Assembly (NCBI GenBank): GCA_016859345.1
Contig: CM029120.1
Coordinates: 4,277,001-4,341,000 of the forward strand
Direction: 5' to 3'
Length of the DNA: 64,000 nt
Origin: Istiophorus platypterus
Lineage: Eukaryota; Chordata; Actinopteri; Istiophoriformes; Istiophoridae
Part shown: positions 50,551 to 62,999 of the stretch, in pieces
Layout: every line of letters begins with the position of its first letter
Numbering within the stretch: position 1 is the first letter of the stretch
Made by a program: the position numbers and the translations under genes
Notes under the pieces: model-generated
Database searches by the model: none
Seen by the model: the letters and a program-made list of their open reading frames with translations, nothing else
Told to the model about the DNA's origin: nothing

Positions 50551-51299
50551 GCAAGGGTAAAATTTCCACATCCAATGCCAGAGGTTTAATTTGAGCAAAA
50601 AGTGTGAATGGGCTCTCAATCACTAACAACAGCAGTGATGCCCGACACACCCCTCTCCATCTTTGTGCCTTTTCAGAAATGGAGTGTTTTGTGTCTGGGG
50701 AACAGTGGTGGCAATGCCTATTTCAGTTGTTACACAGATGCTGCCTTTGTAAGGGGACAGAGGAGAGATGGACCATGCCTTTTCAAACTTCCATAAATCT
50801 GACACCAAAAAAAAAAACAAAAAAAACAAATGTTTTTATGGGTGTTTTAATGGTCAGCATTTTAGGAAACAAATTTTGAAAATGTTTGCAAAATGAAATG
50901 TCAATATGTGTTTCCTTCAGCTGGATTACAGGGGGGACCTGTAACTCTGACACATATGGCATTTCATTTCCTACCTTCAAAGGCATTCATGTTACTTTAA
51001 TGAACTGATTCTGTCCACATGCTCTACATGGAATTTTTATCCAGCTGCCATGGGAATAGAGGGGAATATCGCATGTAATGTCAGATGACATGTAATGTCA
51101 TTTTCCTCCATGTTGTGTTCCAGCTGGATTCAAAACTGGTAATGTTGTGGTAATGCATGTTAGACCTCCAAGCCTTTGAGTGTATTTTTAAAAGCCTCCT
51201 CCGTGGGTTTGAATACATCACCTTAAAACTGAGAGGGGAAAAAAAAAACATATAATAATGTGTGTACAGATTTAGCCGCCTTGTAAACATAGCCTAAGA
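50551..51299. other. Non-coding stretch, nothing recognised
   Basis: A-tract at 50808-50828 and A9 at 51240-51249. No recognisable exon. Confidence 0.45.
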
Positions 51300-51545
51300 C
51301 AACACACACATAAAAATCATCCACCTTCTACAGCAACAGCCTGCCAGTGATGAAAATCCAGCGCCTTCTCCCCCACCGTCGCGCAGCGAACAGATTTAGG
51401 CAAACTGTCACTTCACAGCTTGCCATTTTCACGGCACCCACTGGGCGTCACCTTGCCCCCGAAATGAAAAGGCAACAACAGGCAGGCACGAGCGTGCGCC
51501 ATCGGGCCGGCCTGTGACAACGGCTGTCTGACAAGGGGCAGAAAA
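51300..51545. other. Locally GC-rich block, possible conserved element
   Basis: CpG-containing block (CCCCCACCGTCGCGCAGCGA, CGGGCCGGCC) in AT-rich surroundings, ending at the AAAT array. No frame of note. Confidence 0.2.
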
Positions 51546-51546
51546 A

Positions 51547-51547
51547 G

Positions 51548-51586
<39 letters not shown>

Positions 51587-51587
51587 A
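51547..51587. repeat. (AAAT)10 microsatellite
   Basis: About ten perfect AAAT/TAAA units. Confidence 0.95.
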
Positions 51588-54304
51588 ACGCCTCGCCGAG
51601 GAGCCTCGACGTTTGTTTGAGCTTAAAGACTGAGAGGTTTGATCTCGGTGGGTGAGTTCACTCCGTTGGCCCTGGCACTCGATTCTGAAATCGCTGCTGC
51701 TACAGGACCTGATCCCCCCCGCCTTTTTAGGATTCTCGTTTACAGATCTTCTGGGATGTAACCCACATCTGCTAACACACTAACTGACAGAGGGAAAAAA
51801 AGAGGAAAACCAACTCTGTAAAGCTACCTGCTCTACTACACACCCGTCCATTTCACTCTAATTTTTCAAACATACTTCAGATGCGTTACGTGATCGCTTT
51901 TGACTGATCTGTGGCATTTCCCTCGTGCTAGTCAAGTTGGCTGTTGGTTTTCTCTCTACCGAGTCTCATCCTTCACACTAAAGATGACTAATTCGAGCTG
52001 CTGTCAGTGCCGATATCATGGTGAAGGCAGCAGGGGTGGTTGCTGTGACCCAAAATTTATATCCTGGTATTTTTTTGTACTAAACAGTGACAGTATTATA
52101 TGACAATGTTACAAAATTAAAGAGGGATATTCCACTCAAACCATAGTTCTACCTCTTTTCCCTCAATTGGCAATGTAAGAGAATAAATAAAGCAGATGTG
52201 TCTATTTTCTCAAAATAGCAATGACGTGTTTTGGTAGGGGTAGCCTAGGTTAATTATCCCATGTGATGTGATTCATTCTCAGAGTAATAAAAACAGATAT
52301 GCTCCTGCTTTGAGCTGTGAGTGAACTGTATTGCTAAGCAACCTGGATCTGATCTCTAAAGAATATTTAGGAAAAAGGTGCCACTTTGAACGTTCATCGT
52401 TTATTCACTATTTCAATGTTCTTTCACCTCTGAAACAAAGGCGCTGCATCATTTGTGATCTCACACACCACAAACATACCAGTCCAACTGGGAATTAAAT
52501 TACACTTAAACGAATTCCCATCTTTTTGATGAAATCAAAAGATAAGAATCAATGTAAACATCATTACCTATGTGTAGGAAAGTTACTCAAAATGACTCCT
52601 GAACACGACACTACTGAGGCCAAATGCTGGTTCCAGTTGATCTCAACCACAAAAAGAAAGCAAATGAGTGCATTTACCAAAATGCCGAACTATTATTTGA
52701 AATAAAATGCATCATTCCATTCATAAAGGTAGGGAAAAAAAATGATTTGTGTCACACGAGGGGGAAGAAGTTTAGGTGCAGTGTGAGAGAGGAAACCAAT
52801 GAAAAATTAAAATCACCAGCCACAATGAGGAAATCTGCAGTGATCAGCGATATATAATATATAAACACCTCTGTTAGAAGATATTCTGCCTCTCTCTTGC
52901 TGTGATGTAGATGTAGCAGCAGTGAGAGGGGGAGTGTTCCTACATCGATTTATTACTGATTGTGGCCGACTATATAGTGCGTGAGCTTAAATTGTATAGG
53001 GATCCATTGTCATGCTCAGTGAGTCAGACTCTTTTGGGATAATGTGAAACTGACAGTTGTCACTGGGATCTTTCCCCCGTAGCATTCATCTCACTGGGAC
53101 CTGCACTGCCAGTGATGTGATGTAATACAGAAAAGATACCTGGGTAACACTCTGGAAAAACTGTGATAAAATGCGACTGGTTTAGTGCTAAATTGACTCG
53201 CTGTGGTTTAGGAGGTGGAATTCCTATCGTGGCGTACCTGTGCAAATCATATGAATCTCTCCTGACATAGCTCCTATTTTAGATTAAGGCCTGAGGTTGG
53301 AAAAAGGGTGGAACGGCCTTATCTAGACAGTCAAAGTCAGAGGGATTCAGAATGAAAACCTGGGGTGCGTTCACTGGGAAAATGTTGGAAACCGGTGCAA
53401 AACGCTGAACATGTAATCTCCTAGTTCTTGCATTTTGACTTTGAGATATGTTTGCCCCTGTTTGGTACATATAAACAGGGATGAAATATGAAACAGTGCG
53501 GTGGCATGTTACACCAAACAAAGACCTTTTAAACATTTGTTTTCATTTTAATCTGATTATTACTAGAAGGGGGGACTTAATGATGTGCTGTATCCCTGGT
53601 AAGGGAGCAACTAATTACTGCATTGCCAGAACTTTTTGACAGATTATATAATGAAATACCGTTTTCCATTAAATAAACATTTTGTCAAGTTTTTGGCAGC
53701 CACATGTATCCCAGCTTGCCGTTTCTCTGGCATCCTAATCAAAAAATCCCAAACCTTGCCAAACAGCAAACAGAAAAAAATGGCACTCTGCCTTAAAGTC
53801 TCTAATAGAATAAAAATGGCAGCGGTTCATAGGATCCATGTGTGTAACTTACAACCATTAACCTTTTATGGTGTACAATGCAAAGACATCTTTACATGTC
53901 CATAACCTGTGTAACTGATTTTATTAGTGTCCCATCCCCAGGATCCAGGTATTGTACACAAGGGTTCATTGGCATGACCTACTGGCTCATTTTAAACAGA
54001 TCATTAATTACTGCTATTAGTTATTTCAGTGCTTTTCCTGCAACAACAAGTCATAGGGTCTGCCTTGAGGAAGGTCTTTTACTCTGATCATTTTTGACTG
54101 AATTATTCATAAATCCCCCCATCATTGGTCAGAACTTGGTCAGCAGACACATTTGGTTTGATTTGGACATGTTTATTCTGGTTTAAACTTAGATTCGGGG
54201 TTTTTTTTATTGGCCAGAATATCACAGGAATGCTTTCTGGAAGTACTTGTACTGTATAAAACATTTTTATTTCAGCACTATGTACTAATACATCAACATT
54301 AGTC
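51588..54304. other. Non-coding stretch, nothing recognised
   Basis: About 2.7 kb with no recognisable exon, RNA gene or repeat family. Confidence 0.45.
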
Positions 54305-54625
54305 AATCAACTGAACATTAATCTTTGACTATTTTGATAATCAATCGTTCATTTTAGATTATTTTTTCAGGCAAAAATACCAAACTTTAGCCTGTTCCAG
54401 GCTCCCCAATGTGAGGATTTCAACACTTTTTTCACATGATAGTAAATATCTTGGGGTTTTGGACTGTTAATCAGATAAAGACAAGCTTATTTGAAGATTT
54501 CACCTTGACCTCTGAGACATTTCCATTACTTTCTGACAGTTTATAGCTAAAACAATTATTTAATTCGTTGAGAAAACAATCAGCAGATTAATTGATAAAG
54601 AAAGTAATTAGTTGCAGCCCTAAGC
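54305..54625 (-). repeat. AGGGCTGCAAC fish MITE, most complete copy
   Basis: The right end reads TTAGTTGCAGCCCT, the reverse complement of the family's usual start AGGGCTGCAACTAA. Inside are TTTTGATAATCAATCGTTCA, TTTCAGGCAAAAATACCAAA, TGTGAGGATTTCAAC, TATCTTGGGGTTTTGGACTG and GATTAATTGATAAAG, in the order known for this very common teleost non-autonomous element. The left terminal repeat is decayed. Confidence 0.75.
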
Positions 54626-56590
54626 AAAACAGAGATGCTGCACCATATTAAAGATAATTTCAGCTTATTCCAAATGGGGTTTTGTTTTCATAGGTTTGAC
54701 CATCATTTCTATGGGGACATTTTACTCAAAGTAATCTTTAAGATCTAATACCATGGTGACATCACTACAACAAAGCCTGACAAACAAGCAGTGACACCTA
54801 TGTTACTATGCATCAGAGCAACAGGAAAACTGCATCTGAAATATGGCCCATTAAGACTGCATGTTAACCAGCAGTCATAAAGGGTGTGAAAAATCGCTAA
54901 ATCACTGCCTGTAAACACCCCCCCCCAAATGAAACAATAATTTCTGTTTGCATCAATCCACTTTGCATGAGCAACGACCAATGGGGAAACTCCAACATTC
55001 GGCCGGATGATCAATGGTCTAACTTCATCAGTCAGTCAGAGACAATCGCACTTATAGCACTGGTCCTGCCATTGTGGCTAAAAACAGCTAAAAACACTAC
55101 CAGGACTCTTTGTAAACATCACGTATTGCAGACCAGTCAGTCAGTTCTGGCCAAAACTTTACGGTTGGCCCTTTTTTCTCCTCCAAGTAAGTTTGGCTAA
55201 GCTAGGTGTTTGTTTACAACCTGTACTACTGTCCAACTGCTATGATTCATACTTCATCTGAATTCTTTTTAACTGATGCCATGTTCCCAGTCCTCAGCAA
55301 TTAAATTAGTGGTAAATAAAACTAAAAAAAAAAACAACACAACCCAAATTGCTAGAAACTGAAAATGGCAGAAGTTGGTTGAAAGTGTTAGCTGTTAACT
55401 CGTTTATCTTGTTTCTTTCATCACAACATGCAAGACTGAAATATAACAACTGCACGCCGTCAACACTCGAGTTGAAGTCAGAGTGTTGCAGTAGTAGTCA
55501 GTCTAACACAGCTCCCGCAGTTGCGTGTTGAAGTGGCACATGTTAAGTCATTTTTTGAAGTTACTGGACCGTTGAGCTTCCAATTCTACATTTTGTTGGT
55601 TGAAGTTAAAAAACATTGATCGGCTCGCATTCATCACTAAACTGTCAGCTGAGCAAATGCAAAAACACATGTAGAGAAGGCGCCACTGCATACATTAGAG
55701 AAATATTTTTAGCACCTGTAAAGTTACAGTAGATCAGTTCATTCGGTATAAAAACTTCCATCATACTAATGCTAACAAAACCTGAATACTATACTCCTCA
55801 GCTGTGATGAAACCTGGCACCTGGGTGCATTAGAATACATTAGAGATAATGAATTCCCCTCTCCCGTTTTTCCCCATCGAGCATGGCTGGCCAACGAGTG
55901 AGATGGCGGAGTGACAAGGCTTGCAGTTCTCTGCATCCATATTTTTCCTTTTCATGTGGAGAGCAACGCTGTCACGCTTGTGCCTTGCAGACAAATGAAA
56001 AATATAAGGTAGGTGACTACTTTTTCATTTGTTTCTCCGCGCTTCCTCCCATGATTTGGAGACATCCGTCTGGGACGCCACGTTCGCTGCCTGCTCATTA
56101 TTACCGCTTCCCACATTTCTGGAAGATTACAGGTTTCTCATGCAAACAAGACAACTATACAATACGGACAGACAGACAAGTTAAAAGGAAGCTTGAGGCT
56201 GTCAAGAGCAGAGTTTACCATCTAATTTGTTCCTTCCCTCCCGCTCGCACACACTGACAGTCAATCACATCGGGCAAGTCACGCAGGTTTGCTCCCAGCT
56301 TTTGTCCCAACTTCACCCTTAAAAATGCTGAGCTGAATACTGCACCATCATCTCCTCTGAGGTCTTGCCCACCACAAAAAAAGGTCATGTTTTGCCCAAA
56401 GTTTTTTTTGTGATGAGTTCGTCCACGTGTGAGTATTTGTTTTCCTTCTCCATGCTGCCGGACTTTGGCACAGCGTGAGTGTGAGAGGTTTCCGTGTGTG
56501 TGTGTGCACGGATGTATCTGAGACAAGGACATCCATCTCAGACAGTCCCCACCTGCAAGCTACAGCCTTGTTTACTTATCCCTCAACCAG
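54626..56590. other. Non-coding stretch, nothing recognised
   Basis: Contains C9 at about 54918-54927 and A11 at 55324-55334. The frame 55883-56257 (124 codons) starts at a reasonable ATG and has a GGTAGGTGA donor-like word near 56009, but its product is unrecognised. Confidence 0.4.
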
Positions 56591-56594
56591 AGAG

Positions 56595-56619
56595 CAGCAG
56601 CAGCAGCAGCAGCAGCAGC
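56595..56619. repeat. (CAG)8 trinucleotide repeat
   Basis: Eight CAG units. It lies in no recognisable gene; the glutamine or serine run in the overlapping frame is not evidence of a protein. Confidence 0.95.
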
Positions 56620-56749
56620 CCCACTCCTCAGGTAACCAAGCAGCCAGCACACAGGATGGGCTGGGATGAGCGGGAGGAGTTGGAGGAGGGGGTGAGGGTC
56701 GGCTTCTGTCTTCATCCAGGAATAAATCATTCTTTACATCGATGCCAAA

Positions 56750-57230
56750 CTCCTGCACCTTTCTCTCTGCTCAGGCCGTCTACTCATTGTGCCGAAGTCA
56801 TCCTTCCTCCTCTCAATTTTCCCGTATCCTTGGCCACTCTCTCACTCCGGTTTAATTTACTCATCTTTCCAAAGCAATCCCTTTCACCTCGCCTCAGTTT
56901 TCCTCTCCTCATTCTCTGCCTGTGCCCCTACCTTTTTCTCACTTTTTGCCATTTTTTCCCTCCCTCCGACTTCCACACCTTCTTGCCTTGCTCTGTTGCT
57001 GTCTTGATGTTATCTTTCAAAAGCCATCTTTCCCCCTGCCTCGGTCTCTATCTCTTTTCAGCTCTCCCCTCTCTGACCGTCCACCCTCTCAAGTTGTCTT
57101 GCTCATCTAGTCAAAGCATCTCTTAAACCCAGGCCCTCTCCCTTCCCTCTGTCTGCTTCCCCTCCTTCTCGGTTCCCACTCTCATCACCAGTTTCTCGAC
57201 CCCATTCTCCCTTTCTGTCTTTAGGGAAGA
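56750..57230. repeat. Pyrimidine-rich region
   Basis: About 480 bases dominated by C and T on the + strand (CCTTCCTCCTCTCAATTTTC, CCCTTCCCTCTGTCTGCTTC). The bias holds open a 210-codon frame from 56494, which I reject as a gene. Confidence 0.7.
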
Positions 57231-59422
57231 GCCTGCATGAGATGATGGGGTGAAAAAGCTGCCCTGTGATGAATATTCAGCCACTGTTCTCAGTCGCCAT
57301 GTCAGAGAGGCCTCCAGCCTGCAGATGCCACCGTCTGTTTGTCACAGGCGAGACGGGACCCACAGGAGGGTTTGTTGTGCCAAGGCTGAGGAGGGAACAG
57401 CTGAGGGGGCCCCACCCACTTAGTCTGAACCAAACTCATACATCTAAGCCACATCAAATAAGTTTTGAAAACACTGAGAGGATGACAACACCGTCCTTGA
57501 CTGTTTTCCCCACTGCCCATCTCAAATATGAGTGCAAACAGAGCAATAGAGGACTGACAAAAATACTGGATAAGTGCCTGGTTTAAAGGAACGTTCTGGA
57601 GGCGTTTTTTTTTCTTAAACAGTCTTGTTATAAAGGTATCCACTAGGAGTCATTGGAACAGACTGAGGAAACCCTCTTCACTGAGGAAGACTGTCACAAG
57701 GTAGCGTTGAAAGCTTGTGAAATAGCACAATAAGTGCATCTTGAGTTTTGGGCGACAACAATGATTTCTTACATTAGCTTTCATCAATCAGCAAACAATT
57801 ACTTTTACGAGTGATAAAGAAATAGAGCGGATTTCTTCAATCTCCTTCATTTCTAATACTTGGGTCCAGCAGTGCAGGAAAAAAGAGCAGCCAGCTGATC
57901 CCACAAATCCTTTTAGAAGACATGAAACTTTCCAGTAATTCCAAAGAAAAAAGGACAAAATTAGAGAAAAGACAGGGAAAATTATAACTTTTAGTAATCA
58001 TAGATTTGATAACATGATTAACCTGGAGGTTTGTTTAATCTTAGTGGACAAATAAAACAAAAAACAAAAAAAACAAAAGAACTCAATTTTTCTTCCAAGC
58101 TGATGCGAACGGAAAACATTTTGCTAAGAGATTCTACTTCAGCCCTGCCAATGATTTTCTCTGAGGGCACTCTGGACAGCGTGGAATAGAAATAGCACTA
58201 ATGGATAAAAAGGGAGCAGGGTCAGATGTGGGGAAAACGCAGACATGATTGAGGTTCCTGCCCAATTAACTGGAGATCACTTAAATGGTTGGCAAGCTGA
58301 AGAGGTCATTATCCTGAAGAGCTCTGAAGAAACACATTAGGGGTTTCCAAAGCTGGACCCATGACTCCTCCACTTTGGGGTATTTTTTATTTTTTTTTCC
58401 CCCCTCTAATAAAAAAAGAACACAGGGCTGATTCTGGATTCTGGTCCATGGAGGCTGCTGGTCTGTTTGTTAAACGCTCTGAATTCCCTGGTTCTGAAGA
58501 ACATGTGCAGTCATGCATATGTGCGTGTGTGCGTCTGTGAGCTCAGTCATCCATGCACATATCATACATTCACAACCCTCTAAACTACAGCACACGGTAT
58601 CAGCTTTTACACTGAGCTAAGCGAAGAACAAAATCAATGTTTTCCACAAACTGAGCACTGCACAAAAAACAAATTCCAAGAAATATCGACTTTCACGTTA
58701 GGTCTGCAAAAGAGATGGTAAACTCAACAATATACAAAACCTTTCCCCGAACAGCCAGAGAAACGTGAATCGTAACATCAATATATACAGCTATAAAGGG
58801 ACTGGGTATATCAAGGCTTTTTTTCAACTGGATTCCACATACACGCTTTGTGGATATCAGCCATTTATATTCCGCAGCCCTAAGTAATCAAACTTCTGTC
58901 TGTGAACATCACAGCAGCATCTCCTATATTAGTCATTCCGTCCCACCAGCACGTCTAACATGAAGCGGTCTGTCTCAGCCTTCCCCAAATCCCAGTCGTC
59001 ATCCCTTTGCCAACTTCTGAGGCACAGCTTAAATTTATTTACGTAAGGGCTTTCTACAAAATAGAGCCATTTAAGATTGGTTTAAAGAGCGTATGGGGCA
59101 TAAAAAGGAAGATAAAATGAGAGATGTGCATTAAACTGTTTAAATCTGAGGCAAGTTTGTAGGTGAATAGTAGTGAGCTACTAATTTTTTACTCCTCTAT
59201 TGCAGGATGGTTCAAATTCCCCAGGATTTTCAGACAGTGGAAAGCAAAATCACCTACACTCACTTTACAGTTATTGTGTAATTTAGTCAAATACACTTAA
59301 ACCCTTCCTGGTTGCACAAAAAGTATCAGTGCAAAATTAAAATAAGGCATGTTGCGGGGTGACGCTGAAGGATAAAACTTGAGGCCTTTGGAATCTGATG
59401 CGTTGATAAATAATACAACAAC
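57231..59422. other. Non-coding stretch, nothing firmly recognised
   Basis: 57231-57400 and 58900-59110 are balanced and might be conserved. The frames 57266-57586 (+) and 57302-57643 (-) overlap each other and are unrecognised. T/C run at 58384-58406. Confidence 0.4.
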
Positions 59423-59670
59423 TCAGCAGTGGTGAAATGTAAGTACAGAAGTGAAGTACTTGTACTTTACTTGAGCATCTCTGTTTTATGCAAAGTTATA
59501 CTTCTACTTTGCAAAATTTCAGGGGCAACTAACAACTTACTTTGCAGATTAAGAGATAAAATCTTTAATGATCCTGCAAAATATGATTTAAAAATTTTTA
59601 AAAATTGCCTACTTAAATTAACTATCTAATAGCATGTAAAGTGGTTGACTTTAGCTCCACCACATCAAAC

Positions 59671-59727
59671 TAAAGCTGCAACGATTGGCCGATTAATTGA
59701 TCGACAGAAAAATAATCTGCAACTCAT
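59671..59727 (+). repeat. End of the GCTGCAAC fish MITE, nested
   Basis: AAAGCTGCAACGATTGGCCG, then ATTAATTGATCGACAGAAAA, then TAATCTGCAACTC. Only one end of the element is present; it abuts L2-like sequence. Confidence 0.65.
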
Positions 59728-60235
59728 CTTTTCACCTTTTACTTCCTCTTTTAAAGGGCACCTGTCTCGCTGCTCACTGGCTTGCACTGGCTACACGTAG
59801 CATCCTGAAATCATATTCAAGATGCCAGCCATTGCCTAAAGTGTTACTTCTGGGTCCACACCCATCTACTTGAACTCAATCATGTAGGCTTATCCTCCTT
59901 CTGGGCGGCCGCGTTCCTCCAAGGAACAGCCCGGACTGTTGTCGTTCTTGGTTCCCTGAGTTTCCAAACGTTATCGGAGCAGGGGCGTCCATCTCTATCT
60001 TCAAGAAACTTCTGAAAATTCATCTTTTCAGAGAGCACATTCTCTCCTAACACCTCTTACACTCTAATATGCCAGCCGGTGCACTTTTCTATTTGATCTC
60101 CTTGCACTTTGTTTTATTGAACAGATTTAGTGCTTAGTGCTACTGTCTCCTACTGTGGTGAAGCTTTAGTGCTGTCCCTCACTTCTAAGTTGCTTTGTAT
60201 TAAAGCACCTGCCAAATGAGTAAATGTAAATGTTT
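59728..60235 (+). mobile_element. L2-like LINE 3' end, nested
   Basis: Broken frames give PPSGRPRSSKEQPGL (59898-59942) and IFKKLLKIHLFREHILS (about 59998-60048), typical of the C-terminus of fish L2-type ORF2. The 3' UTR follows with TTGCTTTGTATTAAAGCACC and CTGCCAAATGAGTAAATGTA, ending in the family's TAAATG tail. It is 5'-truncated to about 0.5 kb. Confidence 0.75.
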
Positions 60236-60525
60236 TACTCAAGTACATGGACTCTTAGAAACTTAAATGGATTTTTTTTTTTAATGTTTGCTGATATTTC
60301 ATGGACTCTATCAAATAATTTGCAGATAAAAACAATAATGAAATAACTGACTGCATCCCCAAAAGAATGTACATAATAGGATAGCACAGACAGGCACCAG
60401 TCTCCTGCATAATGACCACTTTCAATATTTAAGTACATTTTGCTGATAATCCTTCTCTAATTAAGTTTCAAATGTAGGATTTTTACTTGAAAGGAACGTA
60501 AAGGATCTGATTATATTCTCTTTTG

Positions 60526-60735
60526 CAAACCAGCATACAAGGCAACCACTTGTCCAGTTTTTCATCCCCGAACAATTGGTTAAAAGTTTTAAAATGAAGT
60601 AAGCAATGTGCAAATGTGGAGAAGTGTAACTATGGTTAAATGTAAAATAAGTCACAGAAGCAAGACAGAGCAAAATTAGCTTGTGATGGAAGCTGCAAAT
60701 ATAAATATTTCATGAGAGCTAAATGACAATATCTT
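60526..60735. other. Non-coding stretch, nothing recognised
   Basis: Short AT-rich separator between the nested repeat and the next CNE-like block. Confidence 0.5.
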
Positions 60736-61260
60736 TGCATTCCACTCCTCAGTCATCTGCGGGCTTGTCCCAGCGGCATTGGGCCTCACAGAGTTGCCTA
60801 ACTCGCTTATGCCGCATGCCAGGTGTTTGGCATCGCTCTAGGTCGCATTGACTGCGTTGATGATGGGGGGGGGTGTCCCGTTTCAAGAAGATAACTTATT
60901 ACTACTAATGAACAGTTCATTTGTAATGGTGCCACATAATGGTAATGAGCAACATGAGTTCATAGCTTGCCTACCTTTCTTATTCCTAACCATGTCTCTC
61001 ACAGGAGAGCCCCGGTAGAGACATTGCCATATGACCTAATTACCTCTCATTAGTGGCCTCGGTAATTACAGGCCCTTTTACAGCTCCATCTCCTGTGCCT
61101 CACATAGGAGGGGATTTCAATTAGGCTTGCCTCGCAGCTCTGCCTGCCTTGCTTTCCCTGCTAAGCTACACTGTCACCGGTGTAGCCAAGCATAGCCAAG
61201 CGGCAGGCAGCCCAGAACACATGGATGGCTCCCACAAAAGGGTATAAGTGTTTTCGCAGC
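60736..61260. other. Candidate conserved non-coding element
   Basis: A block dense in homeodomain-type sites (CATATGACCTAATTACCTCT, TCGGTAATTACAGGCCC, GATTTCAATTAGGCTTGCC), with a locally repeated TAGCCAAGC word at 61182-61201. No reading frame. It resembles neural or developmental CNEs of vertebrates by composition. Confidence 0.35.
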
Positions 61261-61669
61261 TGGCTGCTTTTTTTTTTCCCCCATTCCATATCATGCACCC
61301 ATCAATGAGACATGACAGCAAGACGGCTTGAACCGGCATCTTCTTTCAGCAAAGAGAAAAATAACCTTTTATGCCATCTTCTGCAAGCAACGTGTCATGA
61401 AAAATACATAAGAAACAAACTATGTATTTCAGCACATCTTCCTGTCATTGGTAAATAGCATGTAATATGCAAAGTCTCGGGGTTCTGAGTGACATAAAAT
61501 GCTTCCATCAAGTCAGATTCGTCAAACATAACTAGGTGGGGGGAAAAAAAGATGATTCAATCAGCTGCTCTTACATTATTTAGCCAAAAGCACAGTTTCG
61601 ATTCATAAGAGGAAAAAAAAAAAAGCAGGAGGGAAGGAGAGAAAGCAACTGAGGAGGCTTGAAATTGTT
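61261..61669. other. Non-coding stretch, nothing recognised
   Basis: T/C run at 61268-61282 and A12 at 61613-61624. Otherwise no feature. Confidence 0.5.
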
Positions 61670-62040
61670 GAGTAGCAGGCCCCTCCACTCACACTTATCA
61701 TTTATCTCTCACTCCAATCCAGGTGCCAAATCAGTCACCCTAATTAACAGGCCAGCGCAGAACTCCAATCAATACTGCAGAGGGATAATTAACCCCTTGT
61801 GTTCTCAATCGTCTCTACAGAGGTGAAATTGAAATTGATTGAGATTACCTTTTGTTGGCTAATTGTGGCATTCAGTCGGGTGAAGGAGGGTCGACTAATG
61901 GCGCGTGTGGCATTATCTCGAATCTGTGGGATTGATGCTAGCTGGAGAGGTGCAGCAGGCGAGGCGCCGTGGCTGCTGTGGGATGCGGCGGCCGAGGAAA
62001 GCTTTTATTTTGAAGCTGTTCTGGAAGACTGTGCACAGTA
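61670..62040. other. Candidate conserved non-coding element
   Basis: CACCCTAATTAACAGGCCAG, GGATAATTAACCCCTTG and TTGAAATTGATTGAG lie in the left half; the right half (61880-62010) is GC-richer. A + frame 61799-62041 (80 codons) crosses it with no recognisable product. Confidence 0.3.
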
Positions 62041-62999
62041 GCAGCCCCAAAGTGCAAGATGCTATAAGAAAAGGATGAGTTTCAATACTTTAAATGACAA
62101 ATGGCATCATGTAATTTACCCCTTGACAACACTTCTATACAAGTACCTTGCCTCATCGCCCATTTAACCGACATTCTTACGGGGGCCCAAAGTTTTGAAG
62201 GTCCACAGCGAGAAGGGAGATAGAGGTGAAGGGCTACAGTGGGGCTGCTCGTCTGCAGCTCAGGCGAGTGGCACATATTCTTTAAGCAAGGCTGTATTAA
62301 TATCAGGGCTCAGGTGCTCTTGGTAGAGCGGCACAAGTAAAACTCCTGTCTGACATTTAAAAACACCGATTCACTGGTCAGTTTTTGGTCAACTTATGTC
62401 TCTGTCTCTATTGTGAGCCAATCACAGCAAGGTTGATTTAAAATCCCTGCCTTTACTATGTTAAAGGTCAACTATGATCCTACTTTTACCTGGTTAATGG
62501 TCCTTAAAATATAATGAAATGAATTAAAATGAAAACAAATCGAGTTAACATAATACATATGTTGATGGACTGATGATGGATAATAAGGTCTAATACTTTA
62601 TTATTGACGGTTTTGTGCGTTTTCTATCATTTACTCTTTAACTGCTGCTATAGCATATACATTTTTTAGTATCATTTAATTGCGCTGTTTTTTTTCTTTA
62701 ACTTACTCTTAGAGAACAATAAATGTTTGAACTGAAGATAAACGGAAAGAATGTCTCCTTAACACAAAGTCATCTTGACCTTTATAACCTGTTAAATATT
62801 AGTTTTTTAAAAACATTTCACTGTTCCCCATTAGTGAAATATAGGCCACATATTTCAATATTCTGAATAATAATAACGTATTTTAATTTGAATCACAGAC
62901 CACTGAACACAGTTTACCCAGCAGGAGACAGACCATACTTAGTGCTCATTAGCATCACTTTAAAAGCATTAAATCGGGGCTAAGAGGTGTAAGACTCAA
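62041..62999. other. Non-coding stretch, nothing recognised
   Basis: AT-rich from 62440 to 62990; no exon recognised. Confidence 0.5.

Larger units (their letters stand above)
59423..60525 (+). repeat. Host fish repeat (AAGTAC-rich, GCAGTGGTG type), split by insertions
   Basis: The left half (59423-59670) reads CAGCAGTGGTGAAATGTAAG, AAGTACTTGTACTTTACTTG, GTTTTATGCAAAGTTATACTTC and ACTTTAGCTCCACCACATCA. The right half (60236-60525) resumes with CAATATTTAAGTACATTTTG, CTGATAATCCTTCTCTAATT, AATGTAGGATTTTTACTTGA and GTAAAGGATCTGA. Together they follow the order of a well-known teleost hAT-like non-autonomous repeat whose ends are normally inverted copies of CAGTGGTGGAAGAAGTA. The right terminal repeat is decayed. 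Other elements lie between the halves. Confidence 0.7.

Noticed and set aside
55883..56257. 124-codon + frame with an internal GTAGGT donor-like word
   Set aside because: No recognisable domain and no acceptor or partner exon; noted as unresolved only.
56494..57126. 210-codon + frame
   Set aside because: It starts in TG-rich sequence, crosses a CAG repeat and then a pyrimidine tract; Ser/Leu/Pro/Phe composition follows from base bias. No domain.
62308..62335. tRNA A-box-like GGTGCTCTTGGTAGAGCGG
   Set aside because: No B box at the right distance and no cloverleaf.
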